Shown one piece after another: positions 25,201 to 37,054 of a stretch of DNA of 64,000 nucleotides. Below the pieces are notes generated by a model, which was not told the DNA's origin, did not search any database, and saw nothing but the letters and a program-made list of their open reading frames with translations. The stretch is from Cercis canadensis (Eukaryota > Streptophyta > Magnoliopsida > Fabales > Fabaceae). The position numbers were made by a program, and so were the translations under genes. Location of the stretch: the NCBI GenBank assembly GCA_003255065.1, contig QAOA01001229.1, positions 62,001 to 126,000 on the forward strand, given 5' to 3'. Numbering within the stretch: the first letter of the stretch is position 1; each line of letters opens with the position of its first letter.

Positions 25201-28200
25201 CCGATCTTAGCATTCGTCATAATTCTGAAGCATAAATAACAAGACCAAATATAATAAAACATTAAAGTATAAATAACAATCAAACTAACAACCAAGCTAA
25301 AATGATCATTAAGTCACAAAAAAAATCATAACCAAGTTACACAACCGCCACCAACAACAAAATTCAAAACTAACACCAGCACCCTTTCCAACACTAGAAT
25401 CCATACTGCACAGAATTAAAATATATATATATATAGATATGTTTTGTCCAAAGTCAGTGCAGATGCAGGTGTCAAATTCAAATTAATTTATTCTACTAAA
25501 TATCAAGTGTAATAGTACTAAATAGAAGCTTCGTTAAAAATGGTATAGGGGGAGAGTATCTTAGTTGTTTTAGCTGTGTACTCTTGTTTCTAATACGTGC
25601 TGTGCTAGTGTTTTGCTTGCTCGACATTTTCTTGAGTTTTATTTTTTTTAATTTATAAAATATAAATATAAATACATATATATAAGTTTTAACTAGATTT
25701 ATTTAATTTTTTTATAATTTAAAATGTCTACAGTTTTATTACAGATTTATATAACTATTTTTCTTTTTAGGCATATGTTTATAATTTAACAAAAAATAAA
25801 ATAATATTATTTATACACTAATTAATATCACAATAATGTAATCAGTATAATTTGAATATTAATCTATATACATTTTTCTTGACTCAAATTTCTATCATAT
25901 TAATCAATTAAACATAATATAAAGTTTATTTTTTATTATTAAATAAATAGAGTCAAAATTTTAAGCTGAGATATAACATATAAAAATTGAAAGTTTGAAA
26001 CTTGAGATTTTAATATTTTTTTAAAAATTCCTAAACTAGTCTTATATGACATAAAGTTTGTCAGTAACTTAATACAGTAAAAAACATTTCTCTACCAAAT
26101 ATACAAAAGTGGACAGACTGAGGTGAAGACACACTAGGAAGCTCACCAAGTTTCTTAGGCTACCTTAAATAATCACTTAATCAGTACCCCGCTCCACTAC
26201 AAAATTGGTGATCCAGTAAGGGAACACGTGGAAACGCGGCGATGCGCAGTGCTGCGAAGTGCAAATTATTCAAGCGGCGATGAAAACCCAAGTGTACAAA
26301 AGAAATGCTTAACTCATTATTTTAAGAATTTGGATCCTTTAGTCACACACGTCAACCACAAGGCCAAAAGTGGTCATCTCAGAATGATGACGCGGATTGG
26401 ATAAGAATTAAGTTAAGCGGCAGTGTTGATTGGCGTGTTTGCTTCTCTTGTCTTGATGGTCTCACTCATTCAATTCAATATCACTTGCAGCGTTTGATGT
26501 GGCTTGGACCAGTTTCAGTGATTGATATGAATAATGAACGAGGGTTATATGAACAGTGACAAATGCTAAGGTAAGGACTTTGAACTTCACAATGGATGAG
26601 AAAAGGTGGGTTCTTGAACGTGGGTCTCTTTGTTCCGTGAAGGGAAAATCTTGAAGGTGACACCTTTGATTTGATCGTATTACACTGAAGCGCTTGTGGT
26701 TTTCAGTTGCTTTTGTTTTCTATTGATTGGTAAAACATTGCTATTAATGACTGAGATATTGGTTCTGTCTCCCAACTTGTTCATCCAATATTTAAAATTA
26801 AAACTAGATCATAGGAAGAAAATGAATGTGTGGTTGTGGCTCGCCAAGTGAGAAGGGTAAAAATAGAAAATAAAAAATATTTTTTATTGGAAATTAGGGA
26901 TTGGATAGAAGAAATTTTTTATTTTAGTATTATTATAAATATTTTAAAAAATTAAATCAGAGAGTATAAATTATAACTCTAAATTGTTAATAGAATTTAA
27001 ATTTAATAAAATAAAAAATTACTAATATTTTAATTTTTTTTCGACACATTTTATATATTATTTCATTTATAAATTTTATAAAGAATTAATATACTAACAC
27101 AGACTCAATTTTATGAGAATTTATTTTATCTTAAAACCCCAATAAAAAAATTGTTTCATTTTTATCCTTATATAAAGGATAGCCTAGAATCCCCTCCGTT
27201 TTCCTTGCATTATAGTCTTATAGATGTTGGTCGGTCNCTTATAGATGTTGCTCGGTCTTTCACTGGTTGAATAGTAACCATTTCTTTGTTTACTTTTTTC
27301 TCTTCTGGGCTGCAATACACTAGAGCTGTAACTTTGGGATTGGTAGCACTCATTCGCATGCTTATATGGTTAAGATGCCCTTGTAAAATGCAGGCGCTGA
27401 TATGAAATGTTCTTAGTGACACCGATTTGCTGGGAAGATTTATTCCTAAATAGACAAAATTCTAGTTTTCTTGGAAAGAAAAGGGATAAAGTCATAGTTA
27501 GGGACAGCTAACAAAAAATTGTGAGCAAAATATAAAAAGCAATTATTACTTGAACAAGGATAAAAGCGGAAAATTCCACCTGTAACTGAGTAGGCAATCA
27601 AATAGCGATAAAAATCTCTAAATTTTTGTGACTCCGCTTAGCTGGGTATTCCATTGTTCCTTCATCGAGCTTTTCCTTTTGTAGTTACTCTCTATATTGC
27701 CCCATCATCTCCATAATTTCCCTTTCATTTTCGTTGACATATTTTCTCTGGTTTATGAAAGGGAAACGATTGATGGGTATTCATCTCTCGATGCAATTTG
27801 TTGATTCCCACCACAATTCGCAGAAGATATTTTCCGATTTTCATCTGCAAGCTGAAAAAGCTGAGTCTTGCTGTTCCCTATACCACTATTGCAAGCGATG
27901 TACCTCTTTCACGTAACACCTTCTTGTTTTCCCATATTGGTGTTTTTTTTTATTTTTTTAGAGAAAGTATCAAATCTATGGGCTCGATGATACTTGCCGT
28001 CATTGTCTAGCTGCACAGTTCGTGGGCTCTTCGTAGCGTTTCCATTTTCTCTGTATATTGTTCTCGAATTCTACGCTTAATCCATTATTCGCACCCTGTT
28101 TTTCAGTCTCTGTTCTGATTGGTTTTTGTGGAGACTGTGAGTTCTCGAAGTTATTTGGAAGAAGCAAGACGCGCCTCAACGTGCCACATGGGATTGGGAA

Positions 28201-28257
28201 TAACTCGCACAACGAGGAGAAGCGAAGATTCTTTAGAAGAAGTAGAGAACAAAGAGG
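25201..28257. other. Intergenic region and leader of TLP1
   Basis: Up to about 26100 the DNA is AT-rich with no gene. A GC-richer patch at about 26200-26700 has no frame I recognise. About the last 500 bases before 28258 are probably TLP1 promoter and leader; several ATGs lie there, so an upstream frame or leader intron is possible. A 20-bp repeat around the N at 27237 is listed apart. Confidence 0.45.
27217..27257 (+). repeat. 20-bp direct duplication around N at 27237
   Basis: cttatagatgttggtcggtc before the N recurs after it with one mismatch. This is another probable unmerged contig overlap. Confidence 0.75.
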
Positions 28258-28899
28258 ATGGAATCGCAGTTGGGTTTAATAGACCAATCATTCAGTAACC
28301 GGTACTCGAACTATGTCCTCGAGGCACTCGATGAATTGCCTGATAATTTTACTATCACCGACCCTTCTATTTCTGGCCACCCAATTGTGTTTGCAAGCCG
28401 TGGGTTCCTGAAAATGTCGGGGTATTCTAAAGACGAGGTGATTGGTAAGAATGGGAGGATTTTTCAAGGACCCGACACTAGTAGAAGATCGATAATGGAA
28501 ATTCGAGAGGCAATAAGGGAAGAGAGAACCATTCAGATAAATTTGTTGAATCATCGTAAAGATGGAACACCCTTTTGGATGCTATTTCATATGAGCCCTG
28601 TCTTTAGCAAGGATGATGGGAGGGTGATCCACTTCGTGGCAGTTCAGGTACCTATATCGAAAAAACGAAGGAGGTCTGGTTGTGGATATAGAAGAAATGG
28701 AGTTAGTTTGTCTGAGGATGGCTCTCAGGTGCAGGATTTTGTTTTTGGGTCCTGTAGGAAGGAAGTGTGCTCGGATTCTTTGTTGGAACTGGGTCGTGTT
28801 TTGTCCCTGGAACAAGTGTTGGAACATGATATTAGAGGTTTGTTTTGCTTCACATTTTAAGATTGGTCATTTAGACTGCATTGAATTGAAAAAATCAAA

Positions 28900-28936
<37 letters not shown>

Positions 28937-31929
28937 NTTTTTTTTTTTTTTAACTTGGACAATCAAATATTAAATGCTTGATTTGATTATTTTATGCTTC
29001 TGTTCTTGACTTCTTGTTATTACTCCTCTCAGGTATGCTTATGCAGCATATCTGCAGTTTTAAGCTTTGTATAAATCAAATATTTTTGATATTTTATCTT
29101 TCTCTTTACCCCCTTTGGCCCTTGCAGCCCTTTTTTGCTGAGTAGTTGTAGTCTTGGTTCGGTTTCTATTTACTGATTCATATGCTCCACGGCATGCAGA
29201 ATCAGAGTATGAAGAGCCATGCGAGGCAAGTGATGTTGAGAAGAGAAAATCTACGACTGCCATGGACAACATCTTTTCTTTGCTAACTCACTACAGCGAG
29301 TTAACTGGCAGATTGGTGTGTAGAAAGAGATGCAGCATCCCTGACGTGGGTCTTCTTAGCTCATCCTTGATTATTTCTCTTGGTAGAATCAAACAAAGCT
29401 TTGTATTGTGAGTTATTGGAAAAGTCTAGTTTTCTTACTTCATGGTAAGTTTTAAGCTTTGTGCAAATCTCTAATCTTTTTGTATGTTGTCTACTGCATT
29501 GTGTTTCCTTGCAGAACTAATCCACACTTACCTGACATGCCTATTGTGTACGCCAGTGATGCCTTCTTGAAATTGACAGGTACTAAAACGTTTACCATGT
29601 AGAAAGTATCAACATCCTTGTGTTCATCACAGCAATTATCCTGGCTTCTGATTTAAGGATGTAAAGTTGTAAAGTGATGAACTTTAGATTTATTTAGAAC
29701 TTCAAAATATGTTGTTCATTATTCGGTTACTCATGTAGGTTATGCAAGGGATGAAGTGTTGGGGCGCAATTGTAGATTTTTAAGTGGTGTGAGTACTGAT
29801 ACTTCAACTTTATGTCTGGTAATTATACTATCTAGCTATAGTCATGCACCATTTGTCATGTATTTATCAACTTAGATTACTGGAATGGATTTTCTATTGA
29901 CCAGGGATTCTTCTTTTTCTTATTGATTACAGATAAGGGAAAGCATTAAAACAGAACAACCAAGCACAGTACGTATTTTGAATTACAGGTTAAATACTTT
30001 CCTTCACTTTCTGTTATAAGCTTGCAAAAGTTTCTCTTCATTGGTTGGATGTGATGAATCAATGTACTGCTTCATCAACAGGAAGGATAAAAGCTCGTTT
30101 TGGAATCTTCTCCACATATCACCTGTTCGTGATGCTTCTGGCAAGGTATTCTTACACATGAGCCATTTGTACGCCAAACTGCGAGTTTTAAATGTCTCCG
30201 TTTCTATTTTTTTTGGTCTGTAATTCCCCCTCCCGTTTTTTGAAATCTGATATTTGCTTTTGCTCATGTAAAATGAAGGTGGGCTCAGATAATATTGAAC
30301 ACAATCATAAATAGAAGGGTTTTGATTGTGTTTGTGTGGGAATTAGGTGAGTACTATTGTTGGAGGCTGCTTTGACATTTCCAGTTTCATGCCAATTTAA
30401 ATCAGTCAGATGCTAATAGTTTAGGATGTTTATATTTGTGAAATTGGTCATTTGTTTGTTGATGTATATGGTTTCCAAATAGACTTCGGAGTTTATCTTG
30501 TATTACCCGTGCTGTAGCAAGTGCTTTGTTGGTCTGGACAAATGATTTGCTGGTTCAAGGGCTGAGAACATAAGAGTTTGAACTTTATGTTGTTTGATTG
30601 ATGTCATTTCACTGTGGTACCAAAGTTATTTTTTTCTTATTAGGTTGTTCATTCTTTGGTCATAAGCTAAAGTAGAAGGCTACCAGACCACAGGTTACAT
30701 CTGTTCATATCCCTTGAAAGAAATCACAGGGGAACAGTTCCTGTAGTAACAAAGATGGTCCTATTTGCTTGTTAACTAGTTGATTTGATATGATTTGGCT
30801 TTCTTGATCCAGTGATTGGATCACCGAGAATTTCAATCTATATTCAAGACATTTTCAAAGTAGAAATTGCGGGAAGTTGGTGATGTGTCATTTGATACAT
30901 GTCTTCTAGTAGTTGACAGACTGCCCTTTTCAAATAGGATGAAAAAATGCCTTCTGATTAAGTTTTCTGATGAAGTGTAGTCTCAAGATACACTTGGTTA
31001 ATTTTTACATCCTTTTTCTCTCTTCCCCGCCCCCTTCATTTCCTAGGGTTATAAATTATGTCTTCCTTGCAGGTTGCCTAAATAAAATAGATAAAAACCA
31101 GAAGATAATTGTTATATTAGTTTCATCAAAATTCTGTCTTAAACTTGTGATTCAGGAAAGCTTGTGTGTTATATTTGGTCTCAAGACTATATATTAATGA
31201 ATTTTCAGTCTTTCATATACCGGATCGACGCCTGGATTGTCCCCTTTTCTGGATGACAATTTTAGTAACTCTTTCTTTAGGGTGTTGCATCATCCCACCT
31301 TTGTCAGCTGACGTAGTCTCTTCATTAGAGGATGACTTGCCACTAAGACTATGGATTTTGAGTTGCCAAATGTTACTTGGTTTTCTTTGCTTTCGTGTGA
31401 CTTTGTTCACGTTAGCTAAGAGTGGTTGCTGATTTAAGTTAGGGAGCGGAGCCTTTACAAACATCATGGGAAGGGATTGCCTTCAGCAACTATTTGTAGT
31501 CCTTCTACTAGCTGTATACTTCATGTGATAATCCTCCACGTTTAGGGGCCTTGATGACTAGTTGTTCAATTTTATATAAACTAGCTATCTTCCTGCAGAA
31601 TGAGGATTCTTTAGGCCAATTCATTTTGGTTCTTTTCTATTTTTATGGTGAATATATTGCTAAAAGTAGTAACAGAATATGATTTCTGCTTATTACTATG
31701 TTGCTGATTTCATCTTATATTGAATTTGTTAGCAATTTGTGTATCTCTTACCATGAATCTATTTGTTCAGATAGCATACTTTGTGGGTGTTCAAATAGAA
31801 GAAGGCTGTAACGGTAAGACGCAGGAGAGACGGGGTTTGAGCCCTGAGATGAGGCTGCTAAGCGTGGTTGGTTCAGTCAAGATTGCTGTGAGGAGTTCAT
31901 CAATGAGTGCTGGATCTTCAAAGTCATAG
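28258..31929 (+). CDS. TLP1: Twin-LOV protein (PAS/LOV protein, TLP1/PLP)
   Basis: Exons 28258-28837, 29200-29407, 29515-29579, 29739-29818, 29933-29988, 30082-30145 and 31771-31929 join to 403 residues. It is a small blue-light receptor type with two LOV (flavin-binding PAS) domains and no output domain. LOV1 (about 25-135) has GKNGRIFQ at 63-70: Gly66 occupies the place of the cysteine that forms the flavin adduct. LOV2 (about 260-365) keeps it: GRNCRFL with Cys296. A basic linker, SKKRRRSGCG, follows LOV1. The Arabidopsis protein binds VTC2-type GDP-L-galactose phosphorylases and BLH10 in a light-dependent way; the same is only inferred here. Intron 6 is long (1625 bp) and intron 1 holds a poly-T tract broken by an N. 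The gene converges on GLOX, 515 bp away. Confidence 0.92.
28904..28951 (+). repeat. Poly-T tract with embedded N
   Basis: About 47 T bases with an N at 28937 lie in TLP1 intron 1. The tract length is unreliable, because the N marks a sequencing or assembly break in a homopolymer. Confidence 0.9.
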
Positions 31930-32444
31930 CATAACTTGATGTGTTCTTTGCTGTTGATGGTGCCACTCCAAATAATGTAATCCATTTTGTGAACTGGTTG
32001 TTGAGAAGGTAGAGAAGTCCGAAATTGATTTGTGAAATCAATTGTAAGAAAACATTCTGTAATTCAAGTCCTAAAAATGTGTTATTTCCTCAGACAACTT
32101 GCAATCTCTCTTTCTCTCCAAATTCATTAAGGTTCATATTTGACGATGCCTTAAATCTAGTGCATAGTCATGACAAATATAAAAGCTGCTAGCACTTGTG
32201 AACTTGCAAGCATGTATGAAAAATTGTATAGGCTATAGATTGCCCAATTCAAGGTGGATGCTTAGCTTAAAAATTGAAGCACCATATAATCAAATGACAA
32301 CTTCTCATAAAGACTTCCTTTTAAGTAATCTAAATTCCATCAAACCAATTAACCTAAACTTCTTGATAACTTAAAAAATTCCCATGTACTGCATGGCCAA
32401 AAATGGTGTCTGAAATCTAGAACTATCCTATACATTTGTTGGAC
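31930..32444. other. Convergent 3' flanks of TLP1 and GLOX
   Basis: This short spacer holds the 3' ends of both genes. No other gene is seen. Transcripts may overlap here. Confidence 0.5.
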
Positions 32445-34148
32445 TCACTTAACTTGAACCCAAACAGAGACACTTGGAATGCCAGCATGGACAATATAAA
32501 GCATGTAGTACCCTGGTGGGGCCAGAGTGGGTGAGAGGGGCCCATGAGCCGTGACCTTGTAAGCAAATGGTGCAACCTGCTGAACAGTAGCAACATCCAA
32601 AACCAACATCCTCTGGTTCATGGCAAATGAGTGTGTCGTAAACGACGGCATAATGAGGGATAGGGAAATTCCAGGAACGGGACGGTACACTTGTAACGAG
32701 AACGTTAGGGAGAACTCCTGCAAGTACGACACCGTATTGTGGACTGCCTCCACCGCAATAATTGAAGGCCGCACCGCAATGTATTCGGGGCCCATGTAGT
32801 ACGGGTAATAGGCCTCCAAGCTTAGATCCGTCGGGTATGGGTATGCTTTGAATTCGTACCGTCTATGCGGGTTGCTCCCACCCACTAATATTCTGCCATC
32901 TGGTAGTAACACTGCCGAAGAATGATACATACGAGGAGTCATTGAGGGGTTGAGAACCTGGAACCTCCTCAACGGGTCTGGTTCATCGGGCCTGTACAGA
33001 ACCGGGGACAAAACCGGGTTCGCCCCGTCTTCCCAGCCAGCCGTCCCGTTCGTTGCACCGTTCAGAATGATTATCTCTCCAGTGGGTAATATCAACATAT
33101 CGGGCATGACCCGAGGAGTGGGCATTTCCTCCATAACCCATTTCGGATCCGGGTCAGTGACCTTGAGCCGCCCACAAGTCCTTGCCGCTTCGATATACAC
33201 CTTCTGCTTATCCGCCAATGGAAACGCCTCCGGGAAAGCGCCACCGCATATCATCACCTCTGCATCTGGTAACCGGTTCCCGTTCCCCAACCCGGTTAAT
33301 TTCAAAGGAAGCAAAACCGACGACCCGGTACTCGGGTAGTTCCGCTTCTCATCACCGGGCATAACCGGGTACTCCCTGAGGATCCGATTCCGATCATAAT
33401 CAAACAAAATGGATCGCTTATTGGCGAAGATGAATAGGTTCCCGTCCGGTAAGACATGCAAGAATGGGTAAAGATTGTTCTCTCCACCTGGCACTGAATC
33501 CCTGGTCTCTCTCAAGAACCTCAAATAATAATTCGCCTGAAACATTTTGCCGTTAATGACTGTCTTGGGAACAAACTCGTAAGTAAACGCCGAACGACCA
33601 CCAACGATGATGATACGACCATCGGGGAGAATGTGGTTGGAAGCGTACCAACGGCTATTAGTTAACGGCTCCGGCAGCTCGAGCCAGTCACATTGGGCGT
33701 CAGCGCAGGGAGTGAAACTTCGGAGCTTATTGTATCCGTCATTGAAGCCGCCGGTTTGGATGAGAGTGCCGTCGGAGTTAACGGCGCCGGAAGAGCACCA
33801 GGTGTCGGTTTGGACGGTGAGGGGACGGAGAGTGTTGGAAGCGACGTCGTAGAGGATGGAGTGGGCGGTGCAGTCGAGCTTCAAGGCTAAGTCTCTGGGG
33901 TTGAAACGACATCGTCCGTTTGGGAGGGAGATGTTGGAGGCTCCGAAGTCCGTACGGTCAAAGATGATGACCTTGTTGTTGCGCAGGACTTGCATGTGCA
34001 TGGCGGAGATGCCCACGCTGCGTTGGAGAACAACCCATTGGCCACCGCGGCCGAACGACGTCGTACCATCATCAACTACAGTCTGGGAAATGAGGACCCC
34101 ACAATACAAGAACAAGAAGAAAAGCAAAGAATGCTTCTTGAAAGCCAT
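32445..34148 (-). CDS. GLOX: Aldehyde (glyoxal) oxidase, GLOX-type radical copper oxidase
   Basis: It is a single exon of 567 residues. The family oxidises aldehydes to acids with release of H2O2, in the wall space. An N-terminal hydrophobic stretch (LLFFLFLYCGVLIS, 8-21) is a signal peptide. Active-site residues of galactose/glyoxal oxidases are all in place: Cys118 (TWCSSG) and Tyr168 (SRWYAS) for the Cys-Tyr radical cofactor, Tyr408-His409 (RMYHSS) and His506 (TTHSFAM) for copper. Kelch-like blades (LPDGRIIIVGG, LPDGRILVGG) build the propeller, and a C-terminal GOX-like beta-sandwich follows. The gene is clearly more GC-rich than its flanks and has no introns. The long frames on the opposite strand within it are shadows. 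Plant members act in pollen and in defence; the substrate here is unknown. Confidence 0.94.
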   Translation of the reverse strand: MAFKKHSLLFFLFLYCGVLISQTVVDDGTTSFGRGGQWVVLQRSVGISAMHMQVLRNNKVIIFDRTDFGASNISLPNGRCRFNPRDLALKLDCTAHSILYDVASNTLRPLTVQTDTWCSSGAVNSDGTLIQTGGFNDGYNKLRSFTPCADAQCDWLELPEPLTNSRWYASNHILPDGRIIIVGGRSAFTYEFVPKTVINGKMFQANYYLRFLRETRDSVPGGENNLYPFLHVLPDGNLFIFANKRSILFDYDRNRILREYPVMPGDEKRNYPSTGSSVLLPLKLTGLGNGNRLPDAEVMICGGAFPEAFPLADKQKVYIEAARTCGRLKVTDPDPKWVMEEMPTPRVMPDMLILPTGEIIILNGATNGTAGWEDGANPVLSPVLYRPDEPDPLRRFQVLNPSMTPRMYHSSAVLLPDGRILVGGSNPHRRYEFKAYPYPTDLSLEAYYPYYMGPEYIAVRPSIIAVEAVHNTVSYLQEFSLTFSLQVYRPVPGISLSLIMPSFTTHSFAMNQRMLVLDVATVQQVAPFAYKVTAHGPLSPTLAPPGYYMLYIVHAGIPSVSVWVQVK

Positions 34149-34250
34149 GGATCCTATAGTACCGTCACTCTGTATAGTAGACCTTCTTTGGGATGGGTCC
34201 TCTTCTTCGTTTGTTAAGTCTGAGAGAGTCAGATTTTGGTTTAATTTTGC

Positions 34251-34265
34251 AAATAATATATAAAG
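34251..34265 (-). promoter_or_regulatory. Putative TATA box of GLOX
   Basis: On the minus strand the sequence reads CTTTATATATTATTT about 105 bases upstream of the start codon. Position and sequence suit a plant TATA box. No transcription start is known. Confidence 0.45.
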
Positions 34266-34948
34266 GGAAATTCGACCAAAAAAATCTCACGTTTGGTACG
34301 TAAATGTTACATAATATGAAGATTTTGCAGATTCTGGTAGTGGGTTTTTGGTGGGGTTGAATAATTAAGAAAATTTCGGAGAATATTCATTTTAGTGATT
34401 TTGACGTGAATATTCTTGGATCCTTATGTTATATTTAATTCTTGGAGAGGAGGTAACAATAAAAGGAACATTATTGCGTAATTCTTGCTTTATTTTTGGC
34501 ATGACTATTCATTAATTATTGTTTGATTATAAAGAATAGTAATATATAATAAATGTGCATATGCATATTACAATAATAGGCAGTGAAGATAAAAAGTGAT
34601 TTTGGCAATTATTGTGAGTCTGAGGAAGTGAACGTGGAATTTATGGAGATACTGCTGGCACAGCCTAGCACAGGACATTCATAGAGAAGTGTTCTTTTTT
34701 TGGTTGAAGAGTGAGAGAGTGTTGTTATAAGTGTTATACAGTGATAGACTAGTGTTGTTTTGCAGAATTTAGTGAAGTTGTATTGGAAGGACTGGACGGT
34801 TGGAACTGGTAACTACTAAGTGACAAGTGAACAAGGGTCTGGACCAGTTTTGCCCATTGGAAACAGCTTAAACGCCAAGGGCCCAACCACCCAAGGCCAT
34901 CCCCACACCATAACATTTTGTAGGGACCTAGCATAGCATGTCCAAAGT
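34266..34948. other. Intergenic, GLOX upstream region
   Basis: This is distal promoter of GLOX. No exon is recognised. Confidence 0.5.
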
Positions 34949-35465
34949 TAGAGGCTTGGCTCTTTGACCTTAATAATGTAATTGGGTAACTTATTTACAT
35001 AACTAGGGTAGTCTAAAACTTAATTACATAAATAATGTAGTTTTTAAAAAATTAAAAAAAAAAAAAGTTTTGAATGCTGCGGGTCCCATCGGACACGCCG
35101 GGGGCCCCGCGGAGTGTTCTCATGGGACACGCCGGGGCCCCACGGCGCGTCCCTCCATCTCTCTTCCTCCCGGCTTTTCTGCACATTACCTCTTTTCTGC
35201 ACATTACCTCTTTTCTGCACATTACCTCGAAGGTTCTGAGATCAAGCTTCTCTAGGGACGCGCTGTGGGGCCCCCAGCGTGTTCCATGATGACACGCCAC
35301 GGGGCCCCCGGCGTGTCCGGTGGGACTCGCAGCATTCAATTTTTTTTTAAATTTTTTTTTAATTTTTTAAAAACTACATTATTTATGTAATTAAGTTTTA
35401 GACTACCCTAGTTATGTAAATAAGTTACCCAATTACATTATTAAGGTCAAAGAGCCAAGCCTCTA
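34949..35465. mobile_element. 517-bp fold-back element with GC-rich core
   Basis: Outer arms of 105 bp (34949-35053 and 35361-35465) are perfect inverted copies, beginning tagaggcttggctctttgac. Inside, further inverted blocks of about 85 bp (35070-35155 and about 35254-35337), rich in ggggcccc, match at roughly 85-90 %. The loop of about 100 bp holds three 18-bp tandem repeats. There is no coding capacity. The right arm ends directly at the N at 35466, so the boundary and any target duplication are lost. Confidence 0.75.
35175..35228 (+). repeat. Three perfect 18-bp tandem repeats
   Basis: The unit ttttctgcacattacctc occurs three times without a gap, in the loop of the fold-back. It is not a CRISPR: there are no spacers. 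Confidence 0.9.
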
Positions 35466-35466
35466 N

Positions 35467-37054
35467 AATATTCGTAACACAAGATTGGTAAATTAAAAGA
35501 GTAATAAGTGGAATAGAAATTTGAAAAGAGATAAATTATTTTTGTTGTGTAGTTTCGAGCAAAAAACAAAAAATTATAACAAAAAGTGCATTAGGGTTTA
35601 TGAAACTTTTAAGGTGCAAGTTGAGGTGGCGGCAGTTAGTAATAAGTGCATTCGAATTTTTTTTTTATTTGAAATTATTACCCATTGTTTAGACTTCAGG
35701 TGTGTGGGAAATAAAAGAAAACGAAAGAATAAAACTACAAGCCATTAGAATGTGGTTTATATTATCTGTAGATTTGTGGATTCTGCATCTCTATTCCTAA
35801 TGAAGGCTTGAAATATGTGATGGATGAAAACCGTTTTGATTTTGATTTTTATTTTTGGGTATGCAGTTTTGATTACTATTATTATTATGTTGTGTTGGTG
35901 ATTATAAAAGATATATATGGTAATTGTATTATGTAAAACATAGTGAAGATTTAGGTGTTGCAACTAGCTATCTCTCAAACAGATAGTTTATACATTGAGG
36001 GAAGTAGTAATTTACTTTGCATCTTGGACCATTTCATACTGCTTCTTCTTTAAGTCATTAAAATGATAGAAATTGTTCGTGCAGATGGTGACATCTCCCT
36101 TGCACATGTGTTTCTCTGTCAATGTTAACCGTTTCCTGGAGAGGAAGCTTTAGTACCAACGATGACACTAGTAGCTGGTACTTACTTATAATGCAAGGAC
36201 ACTTAGATATTTCAGCAAGTAGTAATTTTAAGTTTTATAGATATTTCTAAAGCTATTGTATGGTAGAGGAATGATTTTATTGTGCTGGCAATGTTATATG
36301 GGCTAGTTTTGCAAGAAGCATTAAGTCAATTATGAACCATCAAATGCAGTTTTCTACGTTACTTTGAATGATCTTGGCCACTTTATTAACTTTAGATGGT
36401 CTTTGTGTTGGGGTGAGGTCGGGTTTTGAAGTGTATCGTGTCTTGGATCAAAAAGTCCTGCAAGGTAATAAAGGTAAACTAGGGGCTAGATTGACAATAC
36501 CCGGATTCTGATACTTAAGTTAGGTCTAGATTGAACAAGGAGAAGTGTTGAGAGTTAATGTTAAAAAATATGTGTACCTAATGATTGGAGATACTTAAAA
36601 GGCTAGGAGGAGGTGACATTATTGTAATATTGAACAATTGAGCCTATGAGCCCAATGAACAATGGGCTATAGGAGAATGGGCCAATGGGTATGTACAACT
36701 TTAATTCCCATTTACCATTTTGATTTCCATTGTTGATTGGTTTAGATGAAGGCATAATTGAAGGGTATAATAAATTAACAAATTGGTAGAATTGCAGAGG
36801 ATGAATATGAACCATTTGCTATCAATATTAATACAATATCCATTTTGATGACAAGTGACACAATATACCCTCTTCTTTTTTTATCCCTTAATATGACATA
36901 TCTCTATTCTATTGCTACTTTGCTAGGAATTGCTGATCCCCGTGTGGCAGTGGCACATATATACAGGCGAAGAATGGCTTGACATGTTTTTAATCAATGC
37001 CCTTGTAAAATGATTGAAGTCCTCATCTCATAGACCATTTTAGTGAAATTTCCC
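35467..37054. other. Intergenic, no gene seen
   Basis: AT-rich sequence with only short frames lies downstream of the NPF gene. The last few hundred bases probably include its 3' UTR. Confidence 0.5.

Noticed and set aside
28000..28212. Minus-strand 70-codon frame upstream of TLP1
   Set aside because: It lies in the likely TLP1 leader, has no relatives I recognise, and no promoter evidence.
28625..28660. A TLP1 exon end at the GT after HFVAVQ (28648)
   Set aside because: Reading on gives VPISKKRRRSG, which is the expected family linker, so there is no intron there.
32950..34263. Long frames on the plus strand across GLOX (129, 81, 135 codons)
   Set aside because: They are shadows of the GC-rich GLOX coding strand; the GLOX frame has all family motifs and theirs resemble nothing.
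35175..35228. CRISPR-like array
   Set aside because: The repeats are contiguous, without spacers, and the genome is a plant's.
35052..35339. Open frames on both strands in the GC-rich fold-back core
   Set aside because: They arise from the inverted and triplet-compatible repeats and show no protein likeness.
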